A stretch of 64,000 nt of DNA from JAUWCL01 sp964599375 (GCA_964599375.1 CAZREW010000004.1:137265-201264), one strand, 5' to 3'. Positions 36,312-46,821 are shown, counted from the stretch's first letter. Notes: a model not told the origin generated them from the letters alone. A program made the numbers and translations.

Positions 36312-36507
36312 TCCCCGCCCCTTTTAAAGGCCAGGCCGATAAGTATGATCTGTGCGGAAGCGCTTTTGAGTTCCCCCAATGAGACGCAGGGGTATGGTAT
36401 CAGTATTCCAGAGGCCCGGCAAGGATAAAGTCAATAATTAGATGTAAAGAAAATATTACACCGTTTGGTCAACGGATCGCAGATACCGCTTCTGAAGATC
36501 GTTCCGC

Positions 36508-37605
<1,098 letters not shown>

Positions 37606-37719
37606 GGAGATTTCCTTTCCCGGAGACTTTACAACGCCGGCCGCGGTCTAGTCAAGCACGCAGGAAATCTTGCCCCCCGCCGGGACTTCGGTTAAGATGG
37701 CCATGACAAGGGGGTAAGG

Positions 37720-39909
37720 ATGAGAAAGATATATACCGTCGCCGCCGCGGCACTCATAATGATCGCAGGCTGCTCGGGCGTCAGGACATGGAGTTCCAGG
37801 GAGATGGAAGAGGATATAACTGGAGAATCGCTCGTGGAAGAGCCCTTCGAGGTCCGCGACCAGTGGGAGATCTGGGTCGCCGGCGGCCATTCGAGGGAAT
37901 ACATAACGACCAACAAGGTGGCCACGCATTTCAGTTGCGAGACAAACGCGAGGAACACGCGCAGCTACCACGGCCTCTTCTGCGCGATGTACGAGTATGT
38001 CAACTCCTGGGACCTTCGCAGCGGCGGAACGCTTCTTAACCAGGATGAAGTAACACTCGCAAGAGCCTATCCCCATACATTATACAGGTGGTATGAATCT
38101 GAGCGCGTAATGGAGGAGATCATGCTCCCCGACGGCGAGAACGGGCTTGCCGTCAGGTTCACGGGGCTTCTCGCCGACACCTGCTCCCTGGCCCCGTGGG
38201 TCGATATGAGATTCATCTGGGATGTCCCGCGCCCCGATTACATGATCTTCTGGGAGAAGAAGAACAACGTCCTTCTGATATCCCGCTCGGACAACCCGTT
38301 CGATCCCGGACGTCCGCGATGGATAGCCGTCAAGAGCGATGCGGGGATGGAGTTCGAGCCGGAGGAGAGGTTTGAGGAGAGGACATATCCGAAAGACATG
38401 GCGAGGAGGGCGATGGGGAGGACCTCGCCCTTTACGCCGGGCAGGCTGACCTTCACCCCTTCGGGTGTGTCGGTTAGGGAGGTCGTGTTCGCCTTCGGCC
38501 TCGGGGAGACCGAAGACGAGGCGGTCGGGCAGGCGCAGAGGATCCTCGATCACAGGGTCGGGATGAAGAAGGCGAAATACGAGCGGCTCGCGCGTAAACT
38601 GCAGATTTCGGGAAAAAGAGCGCCGAGGACAGGAGTGCCGGGGGATCCCTCGACAGTCCGGAAGCTCTCGGAGGATCATCAGAGGAACTTCAAGGCTTAC
38701 TGCTGGGCCCGCGCCTCGATGGACGACCTCATCATGGACCAGAGGGGAAGGGGTATCTACGCCGGCTTTTACTGGTTTCCGAACTACTGGGGGAGGGACT
38801 CCTTCATCAGCCTTCCGGGAGCCTGCCTTGCGACGGGGGAGTTCGAGACGGCGAGGGAGATCCTCACCTCATTCATGGAATACCAGCAGACCGACCCGGA
38901 GAGCCCGAGGCTCGGGCGGATGCCGAACATCGTCAACCCCGACAACCTTCAGTATGCCGGCGTCGACGGCACCTGGTGGTTCGTCCGCGCCGCCTGGAAG
39001 TACTACCTCGCGACCGGGGACCGCGAGTTCCTGCTCGAGGCCTGGCCGAGGATAGAGCTCGCCATAAACGGCGCTATCGAGAAGGCCGTAGACCACGACG
39101 GGTTCCTCACTCACGGCGACGGGGAGACCTGGATGGACGCCGGAGGCGAGAGCAATCCGTACTCACCCCGCGGGAACAGGGCCGTCGAAGTGCAGGCACT
39201 CTTCCATCACGGGCTGCTCGCCGGGGCGCTCTGGGCGGAGGAAGTGGCCAGGGAGGGAGTGGAAACGGGGGGCAGCGCTGAGGCATGGAGGGCCCGCGCG
39301 CAGATGCTTGCCAGGTCTTTCAGGGACAACTACTGGTGGGAGGAGCGGAAGTATCTTTATGACCACCTCAACAGGGACGGATCGCCCGATACGAAGATAA
39401 GGCCGAACGCCCTGCTCGCCCTGTGGGTCTATCTCGACACGGTCAAGATGCTCGGACTGATGGAATCCTTCAGGCTGGGAGAGATGCCGGGTCAGGTGGA
39501 GCTTGCCAGCTATCTTCAGTTCAGGGAGACAGTACAGACTGCCATGGAGACAGTGATACTGCCGCAGGGCGTGACCTCACTCGATCCGGCCGATCCAGAT
39601 TTCAAGCCCCTGCATCTCGATCTCGCTCACTACTACTACGACGCCGCCTATCACAACGGGGATGTATGGGAATGGCTCGCGGGTCCCGCGATAACTTGCA
39701 TGGTCGTGGCCGGGGAGGAGCAGGCGGCCCGCGAGCTCTTCGCCCCTATGATAACCGAGATCCTCGATGAGGGATGCACGGGGAGTCTGCGCGAGATAAG
39801 GGACGGGCGCTTCATACCGGGCAAGGAGGAGTTCGGCGGGGCGACGAGCCAGGCCTGGTCGCTCGCCGAGTTCATCCGTGTCTCTCTCGAGGAACTCGGG
39901 CTGGAGTGA
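37720..39909 (+). CDS. Lipoprotein glycogen debranching enzyme (amylo-alpha-1,6-glucosidase family)
   Basis: 729 residues. The signal peptide ends in a lipobox (LIMIAGC), so the enzyme is predicted to be lipid-anchored outside the cytoplasm, unusual for this family. The N-terminal domain (EYITTNKVATHFSCETNARN, RSYHGLF) is that of archaeal-type debranching enzymes. The C-terminal alpha/alpha-toroid has YWGRDSFISLPG (catalytic Asp), THGDGETWMDAGG and FGGATSQAWSLAEF. Known members hydrolyse alpha-1,6 branches of glycogen or pullulan. It probably trims glucans for the ABC importer whose ATPase gene is divergent. GGGGGTAAGG precedes the ATG. Confidence 0.88.
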   Translation: MRKIYTVAAAALIMIAGCSGVRTWSSREMEEDITGESLVEEPFEVRDQWEIWVAGGHSREYITTNKVATHFSCETNARNTRSYHGLFCAMYEYVNSWDLRSGGTLLNQDEVTLARAYPHTLYRWYESERVMEEIMLPDGENGLAVRFTGLLADTCSLAPWVDMRFIWDVPRPDYMIFWEKKNNVLLISRSDNPFDPGRPRWIAVKSDAGMEFEPEERFEERTYPKDMARRAMGRTSPFTPGRLTFTPSGVSVREVVFAFGLGETEDEAVGQAQRILDHRVGMKKAKYERLARKLQISGKRAPRTGVPGDPSTVRKLSEDHQRNFKAYCWARASMDDLIMDQRGRGIYAGFYWFPNYWGRDSFISLPGACLATGEFETAREILTSFMEYQQTDPESPRLGRMPNIVNPDNLQYAGVDGTWWFVRAAWKYYLATGDREFLLEAWPRIELAINGAIEKAVDHDGFLTHGDGETWMDAGGESNPYSPRGNRAVEVQALFHHGLLAGALWAEEVAREGVETGGSAEAWRARAQMLARSFRDNYWWEERKYLYDHLNRDGSPDTKIRPNALLALWVYLDTVKMLGLMESFRLGEMPGQVELASYLQFRETVQTAMETVILPQGVTSLDPADPDFKPLHLDLAHYYYDAAYHNGDVWEWLAGPAITCMVVAGEEQAARELFAPMITEILDEGCTGSLREIRDGRFIPGKEEFGGATSQAWSLAEFIRVSLEELGLE

Positions 39910-40311
39910 CGGTCGTCTATGTAAAAAGTAGTTGACCGGACGGAGTATTTATTGACAGTATCGGGCCGTCAGGGGTGACAAGCCGAAAATCTACCTATTC
40001 TTTATCACGGGGGACTCGCCAATGTCCGTGACCAGTCTCGTTTTATCTATCCATTTCACGTAATCCTGTTCAAATATGAATGCTGAGCCAGCGGCCTTGC
40101 AGGAAGGCATTCATATCTGAAAGCGTATGGTGTCCGGCAGCCTAGTGCGGCAGGCATACGCTGGACACTGACGGCCCGCGGGACGGCACCTGCCGCACCG
40201 TACCCCTGAGGTCAACCGTTCCCGCGGGCCACTGGACCTGAGACGGCGCAGGCCGCGATCCCCCTCAAATGACTGGAACTGCCCCCTTCCCGTGTACTAC
40301 CTTGAGATATC
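39910..40311 (+). other. 402-nt intergenic region; right half strongly structured
   Basis: No gene is seen. The left part (39910-40070) is featureless. From 40074 there are perfect inverted repeats: 10 bp (40074-40083 with 40107-40116), 8 bp (40122-40129 with 40155-40162) and 11 bp (40173-40183 with 40220-40230). A 6-bp pair (40130-40135 with 40163-40168) crosses the second one as in a pseudoknot. It resembles no RNA family I know. It may be a structured RNA or a small mobile repeat; it ends 80 nt before mnmA. Confidence 0.5.
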
Positions 40312-41379
40312 ATGAACGTCGCGATATCGAAGAAGGTGCTGGTCGCGATGAGCGGGGGAGTCGATTCCTCCGTCGCCGCGCTGTTGCTCAAGCGCGAGGG
40401 ATACGGCGTATCCGGGATCACGATGTGCATCGAGGCCGGGCCTGCGGCTGGCGCAAGGAAGTGCTGCAGCCCCGGGGACATCACCGACGCGCGCAGGGTC
40501 TGCAGGGAACTCGGGATAGGGCATCATGTCCTTTCGATGAGCGGGGAGATGGAGAAGAGGGTGATCAGGCCGTTCATAGAGGAGTACCGCAGGGGCAGGA
40601 CGCCGAATCCCTGCATACTCTGCAACGAGCATATAAAGTTCCGGGCGCTGGTCGACCGCCTGGCCGCCTCGGGGTCGGACCTGCTCGCCACGGGGCACTA
40701 CGCGAGGATCGTCGATCAGGGGGGAGTGCCGGCACTCGCCAGACCGAAGGACCGCTCGAAGGACCAGACATATTTCCTCTACTCGGTCGACCGCGCCAGG
40801 CTTGGCCGCGTGATCTTCCCGCTGGGGGACCTTATAAAGGATGAGGTAAGGGGAATCGCGTCGGAGGCCGGGCTCAAGGTGTCTGAGAAGCCGGAGAGCC
40901 AGGACGTCTGCTTCTGGCCCAAGGGGGGGGGTGCGGCCTTCTTCGAGAGCAGGGGGCTGGGATCCGAACCGGGCGACATCGTGTCCATTGACGGAGCGGT
41001 CATCGGCAGGCATTCCGGGATATTCAACTATACGATAGGCCAGAGGCGCGGGCTCGGGATAAGCGCCCCGGATCCGCTGTACGTGCTGTCGATCGATCCC
41101 GTGTCCAATACGGTCGTAGCGGGAAAGGAGAAGCATCTCTATTCGAGCAGCCTGACTGCGACACCCGTGAACTTCCTCCCCGGCGAGACCGGAGGGAGGG
41201 CGGAGGCGAAGATAAGGTACGCCCACGGGCCGGAGCCCTGCGAGTTCAGCCTGACAGGGGATATCCTCGAGGTACGGTTTGACAAGCCTCAGAAGGCGGT
41301 CACGCCGGGCCAGTCCGTGGTTCTCTACCGCGACGATATCGTAATAGGCGGGGGGATCATCGGCCGTCAGAAGGAATAG
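40312..41379 (+). CDS. mnmA: tRNA-specific 2-thiouridylase MnmA
   Basis: 355 residues. The PP-loop SGGVDSSVAALLL near the N-terminus binds ATP. The catalytic cysteine of RTPNPCILCNEHIKF and the second cysteine of ESQDVCFWP are in place, and GIFNYTIGQRRGLGI is the conserved central block. The enzyme installs sulfur at uridine-34 of Lys, Glu and Gln tRNAs. It starts just after the structured intergenic region, and its 3' end overlaps the convergent outer-membrane gene by 13 nt. Confidence 0.93.
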   Translation: MNVAISKKVLVAMSGGVDSSVAALLLKREGYGVSGITMCIEAGPAAGARKCCSPGDITDARRVCRELGIGHHVLSMSGEMEKRVIRPFIEEYRRGRTPNPCILCNEHIKFRALVDRLAASGSDLLATGHYARIVDQGGVPALARPKDRSKDQTYFLYSVDRARLGRVIFPLGDLIKDEVRGIASEAGLKVSEKPESQDVCFWPKGGGAAFFESRGLGSEPGDIVSIDGAVIGRHSGIFNYTIGQRRGLGISAPDPLYVLSIDPVSNTVVAGKEKHLYSSSLTATPVNFLPGETGGRAEAKIRYAHGPEPCEFSLTGDILEVRFDKPQKAVTPGQSVVLYRDDIVIGGGIIGRQKE

Positions 41380-42485
41380 GATACCGAAGCCGAACCCATC
41401 ACAGTGCTGTCCCGCAAGTCGCTCGTAGTCGACTCGTCCATCTTCGAGCTTCTGTCATCGAACTTGAACCCTATATCCAGGGTGAACTCCCGGTAGAGGA
41501 ATCCCGCTCCGAGAGAGAAGTTATTGTATGTACCGTATTTATATGAGTGTGTAGTATCAAAGACGACACCTCCCATATATACACGTTCCACCGGCTTTTC
41601 GCCCCTGTAATATCCGGCCCTCAGGGCCATCCATGATTTTTTCCGCCACTCGACCCCGAGATGCCATGACCGCCTGAACTCGAGGTCGTAATCGTTCACA
41701 GCGCTTTTTACATCGTCCTGCAAGATGTTTCTGACATCGGCCGTGATGGTAAGCGGATCTGTCGGAAGCCAGGCGATCCCGGCAGTGAGGTTCACGGGAA
41801 GTTCTGACAGAAAGGCGACGGTTGTATAGTCGTTGTAAATGTAGCAGTTCATATCCGAGGAGACCGCGTTGATCAGATCCAGTCCGATGGACAACCGGTC
41901 CACGGGGTAGAGAAGAAGGCCGAGATCGAATGTGAGGCCGTCCCTGTCTCCAAATCTCTCCGAATCGATGTGGGGGGAGAAATGCAGATACTTTCCGGTA
42001 AGACCGATATCGAGGCGGGGAAGGATCTTATGAGCGTAGCAGGCTGTCAGGCAGTGCTCGTAATTGACCGGTCTGTTGGAATAAGTGGTGGTACCTTCCG
42101 GCATATAGATATCCCGTTCACCATCTTTGAAAGATTCCCACCATCCCTTCCCGGTGAGACTGTATGAGATCCCGAACCTGTTTTGGATATAAGAGACAAT
42201 GAATCCCCTGTCTGTGAAGTTGGGGGCGAATCCCTCCAGTCCGGATTCGGTGATCTCCCAGGAGTACTGCTGGATATACCCGGAAAGGGAGACGCGTCGG
42301 CCCTCGACGCGCATCAGTCCGGCCGGGTTGTAGAAAAGCGCGTTCTCGTCGTCCGAGAGCGCGGAGAAGGCCTTGCCCATAGACAGGGCGCGGGTACCGT
42401 CGTAGAAGTAAGGCTCCTGGGCGATGGTCGGGATCGTAGAAAGGATAAGCATGACTTCTGACAGCAATAATGATCTGCGAAACAT
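41367..42485 (-). CDS. Outer-membrane beta-barrel protein, FadL/PorV-like
   Basis: 372 residues from the ATG at 42485, preceded by AAGGAGG. A signal peptide (LLLSEVMLILSTIPTIAQ) is followed by GTRALSMGKAFSALSDDENALFYNPAGL, typical of FadL/OmpP1 and of the T9SS-associated PorV/PorQ barrels. Alternating strands end in an aromatic residue (SASVSYSF). With a T9SS substrate at 12039 in the same window, a PorV-type role is possible, but general hydrophobic transport cannot be excluded. Confidence 0.7.
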   Translation of the reverse strand: MFRRSLLLSEVMLILSTIPTIAQEPYFYDGTRALSMGKAFSALSDDENALFYNPAGLMRVEGRRVSLSGYIQQYSWEITESGLEGFAPNFTDRGFIVSYIQNRFGISYSLTGKGWWESFKDGERDIYMPEGTTTYSNRPVNYEHCLTACYAHKILPRLDIGLTGKYLHFSPHIDSERFGDRDGLTFDLGLLLYPVDRLSIGLDLINAVSSDMNCYIYNDYTTVAFLSELPVNLTAGIAWLPTDPLTITADVRNILQDDVKSAVNDYDLEFRRSWHLGVEWRKKSWMALRAGYYRGEKPVERVYMGGVVFDTTHSYKYGTYNNFSLGAGFLYREFTLDIGFKFDDRSSKMDESTTSDLRDSTVMGSASVSYSF

Positions 42486-42561
42486 GTCTGAATCCCTCCT
42501 TTTCACTGTAGCAGGACCACATGATACCACAGGCCCCGCACATGGATAATTATTTTATCCC

Positions 42562-42590
42562 TTGACAGAAACCGGAAAGTGTTAATTATT
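42562..42590 (+). promoter_or_regulatory. Promoter of the BlaI-like repressor gene
   Basis: TTGACA (42562-42567) is followed 17 nt later by ATTATT (42585-42590) in an AT-rich stretch. The -10 overlaps the first of two direct repeats, as expected for autoregulation. Confidence 0.55.
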
Positions 42591-42614
42591 TAACATGTGT
42601 AATATTTAACATGT
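42588..42614 (+). repeat. Tandem 11-nt repeats, likely operator
   Basis: ATTTAACATGT occurs at 42588-42598 and 42604-42614, 16 nt apart, downstream of the -35 and overlapping the -10 of the BlaI-like gene promoter. Probably the repressor binding sites. Confidence 0.55.
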
Positions 42615-42696
42615 TGAGTCGATCCACGATCGATCATGCGGGATCGGGAAGGTCCGTGCAGGGACCGCGCTGACTAGGAAAGGAGCGGCCTGCCTC

Positions 42697-43089
42697 ATGA
42701 GAAAGGCGCCACAACTCGGAGACCTTACAAGGCGGGAGAGGCAGATCATACAGATCGTCTATCGCCTCGGGAAGGCCAGCGCGGAGGAGGTCATGGAGGC
42801 CCTTCCGGACAAGCCGGTAAACGCGACGGTGCGAACGATGCTCGGTGTCCTGGAGGACAAGGGCTTTCTGCGGCACGAGAAACACAAGGGGCGGTTCATC
42901 TATTATCCCACTATCCCGCTGACAAAAGCGAGAAAGGCGGCGCTTTACAACGTCCTCGACACCTTCTACAGGGGGGCAGAGGCGAGCGCCGTGATGTCGA
43001 TCCTGAAGGAATCTCAGGGGAAGTTCTCTGACGATGAAGCCGCGTCGATCATCGAGCTGATCGAGAGATCGAGGAAGGAGGGCCGGTGA
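42697..43089 (+). CDS. BlaI/MecI/CopY-family transcriptional repressor
   Basis: 130 residues. The winged helix-turn-helix is intact: LTRRERQIIQIVYRLGKAS, then ATVRTMLGVLEDKGFLRHEKH. A C-terminal dimerisation helix follows. Such repressors usually pair with an M56-family membrane peptidase that cleaves them on sensing beta-lactam or a related signal. No M56 gene follows; only a short doubtful reading frame and dprA do. Regulation is probably through the tandem repeats in its own promoter. Confidence 0.88.
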   Translation: MRKAPQLGDLTRRERQIIQIVYRLGKASAEEVMEALPDKPVNATVRTMLGVLEDKGFLRHEKHKGRFIYYPTIPLTKARKAALYNVLDTFYRGAEASAVMSILKESQGKFSDDEAASIIELIERSRKEGR

Positions 43090-43090
43090 C

Positions 43091-43273
43091 ATGGAAATCT
43101 TTTTCGCGGCGTTCACGCAAGTCTGGAATCTGTCGATGATCCATGGAACTGGGATAGGAGAGCCTTCAGTGCTGCCGGACGCGGGGCTTGTGACGCGGAC
43201 AGAAAAAGCGGCACAAAAATGGAGCGGAGCCGTATTAAAAAATATAGACGCGGTGGGGGCACTGGGCGTCTGA
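43091..43273 (+). CDS. Doubtful 60-residue reading frame after the BlaI-like gene
   Basis: Starts 1 nt after the repressor stop with MEIFFAAFTQVWNLS, reminiscent of the first membrane helix of M56 peptidases. The rest (GAVLKNIDAVGALG) is unlike them and no membrane domain follows. It may be the remnant of a deleted BlaR1-type gene, or not a gene. Confidence 0.3.
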   Translation: MEIFFAAFTQVWNLSMIHGTGIGEPSVLPDAGLVTRTEKAAQKWSGAVLKNIDAVGALGV

Positions 43274-43287
43274 CGAGGAGGATGAGG

Positions 43288-44430
43288 ATGAAGTGTTCTG
43301 ATGAAACCCGCCACTGGCTCGAAATACTTTCAATCAGGGGCATAAAGATCACGTCATGGCTGTCGCTCTGCGCGAGGCTGGGGACTGTCCGTGTAGCCGA
43401 GATGATCTCGAGCAGATCGGGGCGCAGGGAACTGTCCCGCCTTATACGCAAGGACGTTGGCGAGCCGGATCACGCAATGATGAGACAGATAGAGATCTTT
43501 CTCGAGGACGGCGAGCACGGGGTCCTCTGCCTCTCCGATCCGGAGTACCCCCAGCTTCTAGCCGAGACGGCGGAGGCTCCGCCTGTCCTCTTTTACAGGG
43601 GCGATATCACGAAGACATCAGGTCCGGTGATGTGCATCGTCGGCTCCCGCCATGCCAGCAGGCGCGGCATGGTCGTCGCGAGGGAACTCGCCTGGGAACT
43701 CTCGAGGCGGGGCTTCCTCGTGGTCAGCGGGATGGCGCGCGGGATAGACACGGTAGTGCACGACGGGGCGCTCGCCGGCGGAGGCGGCACCTGCGCGGTG
43801 CTCGGCTGCGGCATAGACATAGCCTATCCTCCAGAGAACGCGCCGCTGGCGATGGAGATCGCCAGGCACGGATGCGTCCTCTCCGAGTTTCCCCCAGGCA
43901 CTCCTCCGATGAAGCATCATTTCCCGATGCGCAACAGGATACTGAGCGGGATGTCGCTCGGAGTCGTCGTTGTGGAGGCAAAGCTTGCGAGCGGAGCGAT
44001 GATAACGGCAAGATGGGCCGCCGACCAGGGCAGGGAGGTATTCGCCGTACCTGGCCCCGTCGAGCAGGAGACATGCCGCGGGCCGCACCGCCTGATAAAG
44101 GAGGGGGCCTGCCTGGTCGAGGATGTCGACGACATACTCTCAGCCCTGCCTCCCTGCGGGTTCGTAGTGGAGGAGAAGCAGGAGGCCCATCATTACGAAG
44201 GGCTCGACCCGGGGAAGGGTTCCCTCGAGGGCGACGAGAAGAGGATCGTCCTCGCCCTCGACCTCGCCCCGAAACATATTGATGAGCTTGCGCAAATCTG
44301 CCATATTTCTTCGACCGTGATCCTGCCGCTTCTCCTCGACCTGGAGATGCGGGGGATGATCGAATCGTGCGGCGGGGGCACTTATGCGCTCGCCGGGTCG
44401 TGGAAAGATAACGCGGCCGGCAATTTCTGA
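43288..44430 (+). CDS. dprA: DNA processing protein DprA
   Basis: 380 residues from the ATG at 43288, with GAGGAGGATGAGG upstream. The Rossmann-like core reads CIVGSRHASRRGMVVARELA, VVSGMARGIDTVVHDGAL and FPMRNRILSGMSLGVVVVEA, matching DprA/Smf, which loads RecA onto incoming single-stranded DNA during transformation. A winged-helix C-terminal domain (HIDELAQICHISSTVILPLL) is present. An upstream in-frame extension (from 43219) is less likely because it lacks a ribosome site. Confidence 0.92.
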   Translation: MKCSDETRHWLEILSIRGIKITSWLSLCARLGTVRVAEMISSRSGRRELSRLIRKDVGEPDHAMMRQIEIFLEDGEHGVLCLSDPEYPQLLAETAEAPPVLFYRGDITKTSGPVMCIVGSRHASRRGMVVARELAWELSRRGFLVVSGMARGIDTVVHDGALAGGGGTCAVLGCGIDIAYPPENAPLAMEIARHGCVLSEFPPGTPPMKHHFPMRNRILSGMSLGVVVVEAKLASGAMITARWAADQGREVFAVPGPVEQETCRGPHRLIKEGACLVEDVDDILSALPPCGFVVEEKQEAHHYEGLDPGKGSLEGDEKRIVLALDLAPKHIDELAQICHISSTVILPLLLDLEMRGMIESCGGGTYALAGSWKDNAAGNF

Positions 44431-44453
44431 ATATTTCCCGGAATCTCGATGGG

Positions 44454-45584
44454 ATGAGACGCGCAGGCAGCACAATCGTATCCCTCAATCGATGCGCAGC
44501 GTACGACCTTGATCTGCTGCGCCGCGTCATATATGAGGGCCTTGTACCGTTCGGGGGGATGTCAGCTTTTATCTCCCCGGGGGACCGTGTCCTCCTCAAA
44601 CCAAACCTGCTATCAGCCAGGGATCCTGCCCGGGCGGTGACGACCCACCCGCTGGTCGTCGAGGCGGTTGCTTCCATCGTCAGGGAGGCGGGAGGGGAGC
44701 CTTTCATCGGCGACAGCCCCGGCGGGGCGATACGCGGGATCCAGAGGGTCTGGGAGAACACCCTGATGAGCGGGATGGCCGAGAGGGCCGGCCTCGAGCT
44801 TGTGAATTTCGAGGCGTCCAGCTCGAAGGAGATCGACTCCGGCAGGTACAGGCTCTACGTTGCGAAACCGGTACTGGAAGCCGACGTGGTGATCAATCTC
44901 CCCAAACTCAAGACACATTCCCTGACGCTTTTCACGGGCGCGGTCAAGAACATGTTCGGCGTCGTGCCGGGATTCAGGAAAGCGGAGATGCACAAGCTGT
45001 TCCCCAAGCCGGCACAGTTCGCCGCGATGCTCGTGGAGCTGTTCAGCCACGTCAGGCCGGCGTTGAGCATCATGGACGCCGTGCTCTCGATGGAAGGTAA
45101 CGGGCCGAGCTCGGGGGTGCCGAGGGAGACGGGGCTCATAGCTGTCTCCGACGACGCGGTGGCCCTCGATTCCGTCCTCTCAGGCGTGATCGGCTTCAGG
45201 CCGGGCAGGATAGATACGACGCGGCTGGCCGGGGAGCGCGGGCTCGGCGTGAGCGACAGGGAGTCTATAGAGGTCACCGGGGATGCTGCCGGCACGGTCA
45301 TAGAGGACTTCGATCTCCCATCCAATCTCGGGATGAGGCTGATTCCGGGGGCGCTGGCGCGGATGGTGGCGCCTCTGATGTGGCTTAAGCTCGTGATCGA
45401 CACAGGGAAGTGCACCGGCTGCGGGATGTGCTTCCGAAGCTGTCCGGTAAAGACGATCGTGCCGGACGGGGAGAAGTTCAGGGTGGTCCACGACGGATGC
45501 GTCCAGTGCATGTGCTGCCACGAGCTATGCCCCGAGGACGCGGTGGAGATAAAGCTCAGCTGGCTCGCCAGGAAGTGGTCTTAG
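44454..45584 (+). CDS. DUF362 protein with C-terminal 2x[4Fe-4S] ferredoxin domain
   Basis: 376 residues. The N-terminal DUF362 domain has VLLKPNLLSARDP, VNLPKLKTHSLTLFTGAVKNMFG-like phrasing (positions about 145-168) and IMDAVLSMEGNGPSSG. The C-terminus carries two ferredoxin motifs, CTGCGMCFRSCP and CVQCMCCHELCP. The family is linked to iron-sulfur redox steps but lacks a defined reaction. The start lies 23 nt after dprA; it ends directly before the acyltransferase gene. Confidence 0.88.
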   Translation: MRRAGSTIVSLNRCAAYDLDLLRRVIYEGLVPFGGMSAFISPGDRVLLKPNLLSARDPARAVTTHPLVVEAVASIVREAGGEPFIGDSPGGAIRGIQRVWENTLMSGMAERAGLELVNFEASSSKEIDSGRYRLYVAKPVLEADVVINLPKLKTHSLTLFTGAVKNMFGVVPGFRKAEMHKLFPKPAQFAAMLVELFSHVRPALSIMDAVLSMEGNGPSSGVPRETGLIAVSDDAVALDSVLSGVIGFRPGRIDTTRLAGERGLGVSDRESIEVTGDAAGTVIEDFDLPSNLGMRLIPGALARMVAPLMWLKLVIDTGKCTGCGMCFRSCPVKTIVPDGEKFRVVHDGCVQCMCCHELCPEDAVEIKLSWLARKWS

Positions 45585-46502
45585 ATGCCCGCTGGAGGAT
45601 GGAAAGGATTCAGGCACAGGCTCGAGCTCTTCGGGGTAAAGCTGCTCGGCTCCCTGCCCCTTCTGCTTCCGTACAGGTGGTCGGTCAAGGCCGGCGGACT
45701 GATCGGGGCTTTCGCCTTCGACGTAGTCAGGATAAGGCGCCGGGTCACCCTCGAGAATCTCGAGAGGGCCTTCGGGGACGGGATGACCCGCGCCGAGAGG
45801 GTACGGACCGGCAGAGGATCGTACGTGAACTTCACAAAGTCGATGGTCGAACTCGCCTCTCTGCGCAGGCTGAGCACAGAGAGGCTGCGCGAGCTCGTGC
45901 GGATACACGGCAGGGAGAATATCGACGCGGCCCTGGCCGAGGGCAGGGGCGTCATCGTGGTAACGGGCCATTTCGGCAGCTGGGAACTGCTCGGCGCCTC
46001 GGGAGTCGCGCAGGGCATCCCGGTCGATTTCATCGTGGGGGAGCAGACCAACGGCCTCGTAGACGACTATGTCAACGGGTTGCGGATGTCGGCTGGGATA
46101 GGGATCATACCGAAGGGCATCGCGATGCGGGGCGTGTTCAAATCCCTGAAGAAGAACCGCTCGATCGCCATCCTGTCCGACCAGGACGCGAGAAGGGCGG
46201 GTATCTTCGTCGACTTCTTCGGCATCCCTTCATCGACGTATCCCGGCGCAGCCCAGTTCGTGCAGAAGACCGGTTGCCCGATGGTGTTCTGTAGCATCGT
46301 AAGGCGCGCTGACGAGACTCATGACGTGTGGTTCCTGCCGGCGATGCACGCGGACCCGGGGGCGGACCGGGACAACGAGGTGCGCCGCCTCACCGCCGCG
46401 CATACGAAGGATCTCGAGCAGGCGATCAGGAAGAACCCCGATCACTATTTCTGGGCGCACCGCAGATGGAAGACAAAGCCGCCCGCAGGCCCTATTCCTT
46501 GA
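45585..46502 (+). CDS. LpxL/HtrB-family lysophospholipid or lipid A acyltransferase
   Basis: 305 residues. VVTGHFGSWELLG holds the catalytic HxxxxE/D motif of lauroyl/myristoyl acyltransferases. VNGLRMSAGIGIIPKG and SDQDARRAGIFVDFFG are the other conserved blocks (substrate binding and the D-x-x-x-x-G loop). The N-terminus has a membrane-associating segment. In this family it adds a secondary acyl chain to lipid A or a related lipid at the inner membrane. It starts on the base after the DUF362 stop codon. Confidence 0.88.
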   Translation: MPAGGWKGFRHRLELFGVKLLGSLPLLLPYRWSVKAGGLIGAFAFDVVRIRRRVTLENLERAFGDGMTRAERVRTGRGSYVNFTKSMVELASLRRLSTERLRELVRIHGRENIDAALAEGRGVIVVTGHFGSWELLGASGVAQGIPVDFIVGEQTNGLVDDYVNGLRMSAGIGIIPKGIAMRGVFKSLKKNRSIAILSDQDARRAGIFVDFFGIPSSTYPGAAQFVQKTGCPMVFCSIVRRADETHDVWFLPAMHADPGADRDNEVRRLTAAHTKDLEQAIRKNPDHYFWAHRRWKTKPPAGPIP

Positions 46503-46821
46503 CCTCAGGATCAACCGGCTTCGCCTGGAATCCAATCTGCGAAGCGTCTCTTCCCCCTTGGATCTTGATCTCGCCGAAGTTCTTCTCGTACTGCTCTATC
46601 GTCCTCGTAAGGACCGACTGAAGCGATTTTGCCGACTGGGGTGTCATTATTATCCTCGAGAAGACCTTGGCCTTCTGCAGTCCCGGAAGCATCCGCGCGA
46701 AGTCCAGTATGAATTCGGATGCGGTATTGCCGGTCAGGACGAAGTTCGAATAGATCCCCTCGGCGGCGGCAGGGTCAAGCTCGACCTGTATCTGCTGCTG
46801 GGGATGAGGCTGTTTCTGCAT
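46492..46821 (-). CDS. DUF3467 family protein
   Basis: 109 residues from the ATG at 46821, preceded by AAAGGA. LDPAAAEGIYSNFVLTGNTASEFILDFARM followed by RIIMTPQSAKSLQSVL (split here to keep motifs short; about residues 15-75) is the DUF3467 signature. Its role is not known. It overlaps the 3' end of the convergent acyltransferase gene by 11 nt. Confidence 0.85.
   Translation of the reverse strand: MQKQPHPQQQIQVELDPAAAEGIYSNFVLTGNTASEFILDFARMLPGLQKAKVFSRIIMTPQSAKSLQSVLTRTIEQYEKNFGEIKIQGGRDASQIGFQAKPVDPEVKE

Noticed and set aside
40074..40230. tmRNA, RNase P RNA, SRP RNA or a known riboswitch
   Set aside because: None of their conserved sequence blocks can be found in the region.
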